A stretch of 64,000 bases of DNA from NCBI RefSeq assembly GCF_020091585.1, contig NZ_CP083582.1:3658001-3722000 (forward strand), in the 5' to 3' direction. The stretch is from Kovacikia minuta CCNUW1 (GTDB taxonomy: Bacteria > Cyanobacteriota > Cyanobacteriia > Leptolyngbyales > Leptolyngbyaceae). Both the position numbers and the translations under genes were made by a program. Below, piece after piece: positions 58,454 to 64,000 of the stretch (position 1 is its first letter; each line of letters begins with the position of its first letter). Below the pieces are notes generated by a model. That model saw only the letters and a list, made by a program, of their open reading frames with translations, was not told the DNA's origin and did not search any database.

Positions 58454-60790
58454 ATGGTTCGAGAGCTTGAACAGATCCGCGCCAGAGACCTGACAAAGAG
58501 TGGATCTGCCCCTCACCAGGATTCCGCTTCACCCACTGGTCAATTCCCTGCAACTGCGCCCGCTGCCAATCCCGTCTTTTATAGAACCTACAGCCGCCGG
58601 GCTGAAAACAAACGCGAACCCTGGGAAGAGGTACTTCAACGAACCACTGGGGGACTGGTCAAACTGGGGAAGCTGACCCAGGCGGAAACAGACCTGATCG
58701 AGCAAATGCAGCGCGAGTTGAAGAGTTTGCCCTCTGGTCGCTGGCTGTGGGTGGGTGGAACGGCGTGGATTGAGAAGCCCGAAAACTTTTCGGGTGCCTA
58801 CAACTGCACCAGCACCAATGTCACTGATTGGCGTGCCTTTGGGCTGATGATGGACTTAGCAATGATGGGCTGTGGTACAGGAGCCATTCTGGAGCCGCGT
58901 TATATCAACCAATTGCCCCCGATCCGTAATCGGCTGGTTGTGAAAGTTGAAGGACAGTTGGGAGCTACACCTGCTTCACAACGCCAGGAACGCACTCAAG
59001 TCACGATTGATGAAAACCAGGTTGGGATTCGGGTCGGAGACAGTCGCCAGGGTTGGGTGGAATCCTATCAGGCGTTGTTGGAACTTTCTACAAACGATCG
59101 CTTCACCGGAGACGTTCAAATTACCGTGAACCTGAGCGACGTTCGGGCTGAAGGGGAAATCCTGAAAGGGTTTGGGGGGGTGGCGAACCCAATTCGCTTG
59201 CCGGGACTGTATGAGCGCTGTGCTGGAATTCTAAACAAAGCCCTGGGACGGCAACTGACCTCCGTCGAGTGCTGCCTGCTGATTGATGAAGCGGCGGCTA
59301 CCGTGGTTGCTGGGAACATCCGGAGATCAGCGGGGATGCGCCAGGGAGCCAGCAACGATGAGCCGTTTGCCGTCGCCAAAGATAACCTCTGGCAGCAGGA
59401 TGAGCAGGGTAACTGGCGGATTGACCCCGATCGGGACGTGCTGCGGATGGCAAACCATACCCGCGTTTACCACCACAAGCCAACCGAGCAGGAATGCATT
59501 GATGCCGTTCGCAAGCAGTTCTACTCCGGTGAGGGAGCAATCCAGTATGCACCCGAAGCGATCGCCCGTTCTAACAAGGATCTGCTCACCACTCTCGCAT
59601 TAAAGACTGAATTTCTCCAAGCTTACAATCAGGGAACAGCAAGAAACTGGCTTCAGCAGCACTATCCGCAAATGTCTGCTGATGAGCTAGAGCATCGCTT
59701 CGAGCGCTACGGACTTAACCCATGTGGCGAGATCCTGGGTAGTAATTTTCACTGCAACCTCTCAGAAGTTCACCTGAACCAGCTCGATCCGCTCAACTAT
59801 CAGGAACAGGAAGCTGCTTTTAAAGCGGGTGCTCTATCTGTTGCCGCCCTGCTCAACCATCACTTCGCTGAACCACGCTATCAAAAATCTCGCGAATTAG
59901 ATCCGATCGTCGGCGTTTCCTTCACCGGACTGTTTGATTTCTTCGTACACGCGTTTGGCGTTGAATGGCTGAGATGGTGGGAAGCAGGTAGACCCGATAC
60001 TGTAACTGGGTTAGCCTTTAAGCAGAAAGAACAGGAGTATTTGTCGTTTTGGCGTGAGACTGTAAATCAGGCGGTCTGGGAGTATTGCGATCGCCATCAG
60101 CTCAAGCGTCCCAACCGTTGCACCACGGTTCAGCCAGCGGGAACCAAATCCTTACTGACAGGAGCCAGTCCGGGATGGCATCCACCCAAAGCCCAACGCT
60201 TTATTCGTCGGATCACGTTCCGTAAGAACGATCCGGTAGCGCTGGCTTGCCTGGAGTATGGTTACAGCATTGTGCCTTCCCAATCCGATAAGGATGAAAA
60301 CGGGAACTTACTCAATGACCCCTTCGATCCGCGCTGTACCGAGTGGTTGGTCGAAATTCCAGTCGAAGTTTCCTGGGCGAACCTGCCTGGAGCGGATGAG
60401 ATCGCGATCGAAAAATTCTCGGCAATTGCACAGTTTGACTTCTACATGCAGGTGCAGACCCATTACACGGCTCATAACACCAGCGCCACGATCGAACTAA
60501 CGGAAGCCGAAGTAGAACCCTTAGCCCAGCGGATTTACCAGGCGATTGCCAACGACGAAGGGTATATCAGCGCAGCGCTTCTGGCGCGGTTTGATGCGCC
60601 CTTCCCGCGCCTACCGTTTGAGAAGATCGACAAAACTACCTTCGAGCAACTCCAGCAGGAGGTCAAAATCCGCCAGCGTACCACCGACTTTTACGCTGCC
60701 CTTAGCCGTTATGACTCTGGATTCAGCCTTGCCGAAGGTCCAGCTGGATGCGACAGCGACAAATGTATGCTGCCGGAGAAGAAGGGGTAA
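58454..60790 (+). CDS. nrdJ: Adenosylcobalamin-dependent ribonucleotide reductase (class II)
   Basis: About 778 residues from the ATG at 58454; a GTG at 58442 is an alternative start. Makes deoxyribonucleotides with B12 and without oxygen or a second subunit. Signatures: GAYNCTSTNVTDWRAFG (substrate-site Cys), MMGCGTGAILEPRYINQLPP, GNIRRSAGMRQG, the active-site NPCGEI (radical Cys and Glu), CTTVQPAGTKSLLTGASPGWHPP, and a C-terminal Cys pair (CDSDKCMLPEKKG). Many cyanobacterial NrdJ genes carry inteins, but none is present here. Monomeric triphosphate-reductase type by overall layout. Confidence 0.94.
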   Translation: MVRELEQIRARDLTKSGSAPHQDSASPTGQFPATAPAANPVFYRTYSRRAENKREPWEEVLQRTTGGLVKLGKLTQAETDLIEQMQRELKSLPSGRWLWVGGTAWIEKPENFSGAYNCTSTNVTDWRAFGLMMDLAMMGCGTGAILEPRYINQLPPIRNRLVVKVEGQLGATPASQRQERTQVTIDENQVGIRVGDSRQGWVESYQALLELSTNDRFTGDVQITVNLSDVRAEGEILKGFGGVANPIRLPGLYERCAGILNKALGRQLTSVECCLLIDEAAATVVAGNIRRSAGMRQGASNDEPFAVAKDNLWQQDEQGNWRIDPDRDVLRMANHTRVYHHKPTEQECIDAVRKQFYSGEGAIQYAPEAIARSNKDLLTTLALKTEFLQAYNQGTARNWLQQHYPQMSADELEHRFERYGLNPCGEILGSNFHCNLSEVHLNQLDPLNYQEQEAAFKAGALSVAALLNHHFAEPRYQKSRELDPIVGVSFTGLFDFFVHAFGVEWLRWWEAGRPDTVTGLAFKQKEQEYLSFWRETVNQAVWEYCDRHQLKRPNRCTTVQPAGTKSLLTGASPGWHPPKAQRFIRRITFRKNDPVALACLEYGYSIVPSQSDKDENGNLLNDPFDPRCTEWLVEIPVEVSWANLPGADEIAIEKFSAIAQFDFYMQVQTHYTAHNTSATIELTEAEVEPLAQRIYQAIANDEGYISAALLARFDAPFPRLPFEKIDKTTFEQLQQEVKIRQRTTDFYAALSRYDSGFSLAEGPAGCDSDKCMLPEKKG

Positions 60791-60960
60791 GGAGAGGGGG
60801 AAGATGGGGAGAGGGGGAAGGTGGAGAAGACGTAGAGACACGGGGGCACGGAGACGCGGAGAATTAAAATTCAAAATTCAAAGTTGCTCCTCACTCCTCA
60901 CTCCCTATTCCCTTCTAACTCCTCATCCCTCACTCCTCACCTTTCCCACGTTACAATCAA
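60791..60960. repeat. Heptamer and purine-rich repeats after nrdJ
   Basis: GGGGAAGA-type, GAGACACGG-type and CTCACTC-type short repeats fill the gap. Confidence 0.6.
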
Positions 60961-60990
60961 TCAAAGACGACCTAGCGTGAGGAAATTAGC

Positions 60991-61200
60991 GTGTTTATTG
61001 ATGAGCTGACGCCTGTTTTTAAGGAACTGACCCAACAGCCCGTTGCTTTTCTGGGAGGCTTTTTCTCTGGGCTATTGCGTCTAAATCTGGCAGATGATCC
61101 AGTCAAAAGCTGGTTGGATCAGCAAGCAGGGGTTTCCTACCCAACTACTATAGAAGTTCAGAATGGCAAAAGCGGTCCCCAATCGATTTCGATCGACTAG
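60991..61200 (+). CDS. Small conserved protein, UPF0426-like
   Basis: 69 residues from a GTG preceded by GAGGAA. FKELTQQPVAFLGGFFSGLLRLNLADDPVKSWLDQQ is a compact conserved core with a Gly-rich turn, and the tail ends SGPQSISID. It resembles small plastid and cyanobacterial proteins of the UPF0426 type; I am not certain of that name. No function known. It is followed by an AGATCCCC hairpin. Confidence 0.65.
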   Translation: MFIDELTPVFKELTQQPVAFLGGFFSGLLRLNLADDPVKSWLDQQAGVSYPTTIEVQNGKSGPQSISID

Positions 61201-61233
61201 GGACACTCGCTGAATTGCACAGGACTGATGCAA

Positions 61234-61299
61234 AGATCCCCAGCTTCTCCAATAGAGTAACTCGTAACGGTTTGAGTTCTTACGAGAAGCCGGGGATCT
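61234..61299. repeat. AGATCCCCAGCTTCT hairpin, third copy
   Basis: Arms AGATCCCCAGCTTCTC and GAGAAGCCGGGGATCT between convergent genes, 33 bp after the small gene and 20 bp before the pentapeptide-repeat stop. It could serve as a terminator on both strands. Confidence 0.7.
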
Positions 61300-61318
61300 G
61301 GTCATTGCTTGAGTTCTC

Positions 61319-61957
61319 TCAGCCCTTAGTTTTGGCATCCAGAGTGGTGCCGATCGTGCAAGCTCCCGCAAAAATCGTGCCTGCCAGGTTGGTCTTTTCC
61401 AACTCTGCACACAGCAAATTTGCGCCTGCCAGGTTTGCGCCTGCCAGATTCGCACCTTGCAAATCTGCTTCTTCTAAATTTGCCTCAGTCAGCAGCGCGC
61501 CCTGCAAATCCGCCTGAGTTAGATTTGCTCCATGAAGATTGGCATTGCTCAGGTTGGCTCCCCGCAGGTCAGCACCGCGCAGATCCACCCCTTGAAAATT
61601 GACTCCCATCAAATTTGCACCACTGAGAAAGGCTCCCGCAAAGTTAGCTTTACTGAGACGCGATCGCATCAGGTTCGCCCCCCGCAGATTCGCCCCCCGC
61701 AGATCGGCTTCCGTCAGATCCGCTTGCATCAAATTTGCGCCGGTCAAGCTTGCCCGCAGGTCCGTTCCCACCAGCCGACAACCAATCAAATTTGCCCCTT
61801 CCAAGTTCGCACCATTTAGCGTCGCCTGGCTAAGATTTGCCCCTGTCAGCTTTGCCCCCGCCAGGTTTGCCCCCTGAAGCTGCTGGCCCGACAAATCTTC
61901 ATCTTCCAAATCTGCACCGGGAAGTAGTTTAGCCATATGGGAGGAGAGCGTGGACAT
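61319..61957 (-). CDS. Pentapeptide-repeat protein
   Basis: 212 residues from the ATG at 61957 (MSTLSSHMAKLLPGADLEDEDL); upstream codons in the frame are repeat-derived Lys/Leu/Thr sequence. From about residue 15 nearly the whole chain is A(N/D)LxG-type pentapeptides, roughly 36-38 copies, predicting a right-handed quadrilateral beta-helix of about nine coils. No signal or partner domain. Cys residues recur in a few repeats (LIGCRLVG, LLCAELEK). Function unknown; 74 bp downstream of a DICT-domain sensor on the same strand, so possibly co-transcribed. Confidence 0.92.
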   Translation of the reverse strand: MSTLSSHMAKLLPGADLEDEDLSGQQLQGANLAGAKLTGANLSQATLNGANLEGANLIGCRLVGTDLRASLTGANLMQADLTEADLRGANLRGANLMRSRLSKANFAGAFLSGANLMGVNFQGVDLRGADLRGANLSNANLHGANLTQADLQGALLTEANLEEADLQGANLAGANLAGANLLCAELEKTNLAGTIFAGACTIGTTLDAKTKG

Positions 61958-62031
61958 AGGAGTTTTAAGTTTTAAGTTTTGAGTTTTAAGTTTTGAGCTG
62001 ATGCTGACACCTGACACCTGGCACCTGACAC
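61958..62031. repeat. AAACTTAAAACTC and ACCTGACACCTG heptamers
   Basis: Heptamer tracts separating the DICT-domain gene from the pentapeptide-repeat gene. Confidence 0.6.
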
Positions 62032-63447
62032 CTACCTAAACAAATCATCTCCACAGTGAGAGTCAACCAGCCACAGTCCAGCGGAGATTTTTGGGGTGTT
62101 GACGGAGAGGTTAAGCCCCTGTTGCAATCCGTAAACGAGAAGCGCCAGAGTATCGACTAATTTAGGGTCCCAGCGATCGCCCTGTTCCTGCTGGCACACT
62201 TCCAGTGCCTTTGTCATCCACGTTTCGGGTGGGGCGGAGGATTTACCCGTTTCTGTAGCAGCGCTGCGGAGGGTTGCAAGTTCCTGTTGAAAGTGCGCTG
62301 CCAATCCCAAAATTCTGGACTCCAGAGGAATCTCGTCTCCAGCAAGTTTGGCGGGTTGCCCGGTGCCATTCCAATGCTCAGTCTGATGGGTAATGATGGT
62401 AGCGATCGCCCGCATTTGGGGCATGGTTCGCAACACCTGTGCCCCTGGTACCAGTGGACAACTGGGGGCAACATCGGTGGCAGCGTCGCCGTAGCGAGAA
62501 CTACCAGGGCTGAGATCCGTTTCTGTTTTTTGCAGCGGCGCAAGCCGATGGAGCAAACCTGCCAGCCGCAGTCGGTTCAGTTGCCAGGCGGGTAGGTCGA
62601 GCAACTGCCCAATCGCCTCTACCAGGGCAGCAACCTCTGAAGCCGCGTTGGGATTCGTGCCATCTGCCTGATCCGTTAACTGCGCCATCCGCAGAAACGC
62701 CTGCACCTCGTTCGATACCAGATTGCTATCCAAAATGTCCTGGTGCAGGGCAAAGCTATCGGTTTGTGCAACCAGATTCAAATTTGTCTGCCATGACTGG
62801 AGATAATCCACAACACGAGACACGATCGGACCTGGATCTTCCCGTTCTCCGGTCTGGGCTGCTGCAATTTCCTGTACTTGAGCCGAGAGCCTGGTTGCCA
62901 GTTCTGGGTTATAGCGTTGAATGTGGTCGATCGTCAACTCCACCGTTTCCTGGATCAGATTCGCTTCAAAGGTCCAGAATCCGTAGAACTTGCGTTCCAG
63001 ATCCTGTGTGGGTGGTCCCTGTTTGCCATAATCGTCAGATGAAAGTTCCTGGCACAGAACCATTGCCGTGTAGCTGGGAGCCAGAATCATCAAGTGCCAT
63101 TCTTGGGCAACCGGATCAGACGGGTCTAGATTGACCAGTTCCACATTTGCCCGTTGACTGGTGGGATGCTCGGCGAAGCCCGAATCGGGGGCTGCCATGA
63201 TCACAACCTGATGGGAACTATCCGCAATGTCAGCGTAGCGATCGGCTTCCTGAAGATACCATTTTCCCCGCTGAAATGCCGTAATCACCAGAGGCTTGGT
63301 GCGACTGGTGAGAATGCAATCTTCCAATGCATGGCAGAGAGCAACCAGAGTATTTTTGTAATAAACACCAAAGTTCAACGGGCGTTTGCCAGGTTGACCC
63401 GGTTGGTGTGCCTCCTTCAATTGATGCAGGATCGAGCCTTCTAGCAT
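62032..63447 (-). CDS. DICT sensory domain protein with degenerate HD-GYP-like C-terminus
   Basis: 471 residues. The N-terminal region (about 1-200) contains YYKNTLVALCHALEDCIL and WYLQEADRYADIADSSHQVVIMA, which fit the DICT sensor domain that in cyanobacteria accompanies light and cyclic-di-GMP proteins. The C-terminal region (about 290-420) aligns with HD-GYP phosphodiesterases: AGLLHRLAPL, then THQTEHWNGTGQPAKLAGDEIPLESRIL. The GYP tripeptide is GQP and the Asp expected after RILGLA is missing (AAHFQQ), so catalysis is doubtful. It probably binds a nucleotide or acts as a scaffold. Confidence 0.8.
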   Translation of the reverse strand: MLEGSILHQLKEAHQPGQPGKRPLNFGVYYKNTLVALCHALEDCILTSRTKPLVITAFQRGKWYLQEADRYADIADSSHQVVIMAAPDSGFAEHPTSQRANVELVNLDPSDPVAQEWHLMILAPSYTAMVLCQELSSDDYGKQGPPTQDLERKFYGFWTFEANLIQETVELTIDHIQRYNPELATRLSAQVQEIAAAQTGEREDPGPIVSRVVDYLQSWQTNLNLVAQTDSFALHQDILDSNLVSNEVQAFLRMAQLTDQADGTNPNAASEVAALVEAIGQLLDLPAWQLNRLRLAGLLHRLAPLQKTETDLSPGSSRYGDAATDVAPSCPLVPGAQVLRTMPQMRAIATIITHQTEHWNGTGQPAKLAGDEIPLESRILGLAAHFQQELATLRSAATETGKSSAPPETWMTKALEVCQQEQGDRWDPKLVDTLALLVYGLQQGLNLSVNTPKISAGLWLVDSHCGDDLFR

Positions 63448-63721
63448 GATAGAGAGTCAGTCAAACTGGACCACCACAGGCGGATTCTCAGTTTAGCGAA
63501 TCCATCCTCAGGTTCTTAACATAAGTTTACCATCTAATTGTGATCTAGGAAGCAGGAATTCGCTAAGTGTTGAAGATGAGGGAGTGGGGATGCACGGACG
63601 AGGCGTGAAAGGTGCTCTGAATCTGGATTTTGCCCCCTTCTGCCTTCTGTTTTTCTCCTGGTGTCTTCCTATCGTTCCCGTCATTCCAATCTCTCTTTCC
63701 TCCTGGCTCCTGACTCCTGGA

Positions 63722-64000
63722 TTAATCCCCAGGTCGAAAGGGTTTACGGATTTCAAAGGAAACTGAGTTTAGCGGCTTCTTTTTGAAATTAGCAGGTTGG
63801 GGGGTTTGGGCGGGTTGGATGGGAAAAACGTCTGACTCAGAAATTTCTGGTTCTTCGTAATTTGGAGGGGAGGGGAGACTGGTCAACTTGTCATAGTTGG
63901 AGACGATCGCCAAAAAGACCCCACCCAAAATAAAGATCGGTAATGGCAAGGAAAACTGTTTGAACCATTGCAACAATTCCGTTGCACCAAACAAAAAGAG
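63722..64000 (-). CDS. Partial membrane protein of unknown function (5' end outside window)
   Basis: The frame is open to the window edge (LFLFGATELLQWF...), so the start lies beyond 64000; a TTG at 63994 is only an internal candidate. One membrane helix (LPLPIFILGGVFLAIVSNY) is followed by a Pro/Glu-rich soluble tail ending FEIRKPFRPGD. No family recognised. It resembles small thylakoid or plasma membrane proteins with a cytoplasmic tail. Confidence 0.7.
   Translation of the reverse strand, partial: LFLFGATELLQWFKQFSLPLPIFILGGVFLAIVSNYDKLTSLPSPPNYEEPEISESDVFPIQPAQTPQPANFKKKPLNSVSFEIRKPFRPGD

Noticed and set aside
61420-61877. Plus-strand ORFs opposite the pentapeptide-repeat gene
   Set aside because: Periodic 15-bp coding repeats keep several frames open; the minus strand encodes the recognised A(N/D)LxG repeat.

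Overview
This window comes from a cyanobacterium, most likely a filamentous Leptolyngbya- or Oscillatoria-like lineage. The evidence is the dense HIP1 octamer (GCGATCGC and the GATCG core), a DevBCA-type exporter, an orange carotenoid protein locus with its recovery protein, a CrtH-type carotene isomerase, a PTPA-CTERM-like protein, a DICT-domain sensor, a B12-dependent ribonucleotide reductase, and heptamer (STRR) and palindromic repeats in most intergenic gaps. I see no rRNA, tRNA or CRISPR array.

Layout. 1-3.1 kb: devB (cut by the window edge), a small coupled ORF, devC and devA. 3.3-9 kb: small surface protein, exported methyltransferase, lipoprotein Mn superoxide dismutase, Get3/ArsA-type ATPase, a frameshifted M28 peptidase and a GNAT acetyltransferase. 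9-11 kb: nested mobile repeats and SelO. 11.2-15.4 kb: a partner-switching cassette (urea-binding-like/PAS/SpoIIE phosphatase, ATPase, STAS protein). 15.6-19 kb: trypsin-like protease, OmpR-type regulator, hisG, alpha/beta hydrolase. 19.6-33 kb: two paralogous giant kinase/ATPase/GAF/histidine-kinase proteins in tandem, the second split by an ISKra4-like element. 33-36.3 kb: pyrF-pyrE fusion, then ocp (with an in-frame stop) and frp. 36.3-44.3 kb: DNA methyltransferase, CNNM/CBS protein, DUF433/PIN-like toxin-antitoxin pair, glutathione-dependent formaldehyde dehydrogenase, a hypothetical gene and an O-antigen-ligase-like protein. 44.4-51.6 kb: SGNH hydrolase, APC permease, DJ-1/PfpI protein, MtfA-like peptidase, dapB. 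52.4-64 kb: glycosyltransferase, hisC, an exported hypothetical protein, frameshifted crtH, nrdJ, a small conserved protein, a pentapeptide-repeat protein, a DICT/HD-GYP-like protein and a partial membrane protein.

The most striking property is the number of interrupted genes. Four single-base +1 frameshifts affect three genes (M28 peptidase twice, the SpoIIE sensor, crtH). Two in-frame stops affect ocp and the PIN-like toxin. One IS copy splits the second giant kinase, with a clean 8-bp target duplication. Coding potential is intact on both sides each time, so these are either very recent mutations or, for the point changes, sequencing errors. The other notable theme is repeat invasion: 7-bp tandem repeats lie inside the reading frames of the kinases and at gene ends, and several palindromic MITE-like families recur, once nested inside one another.
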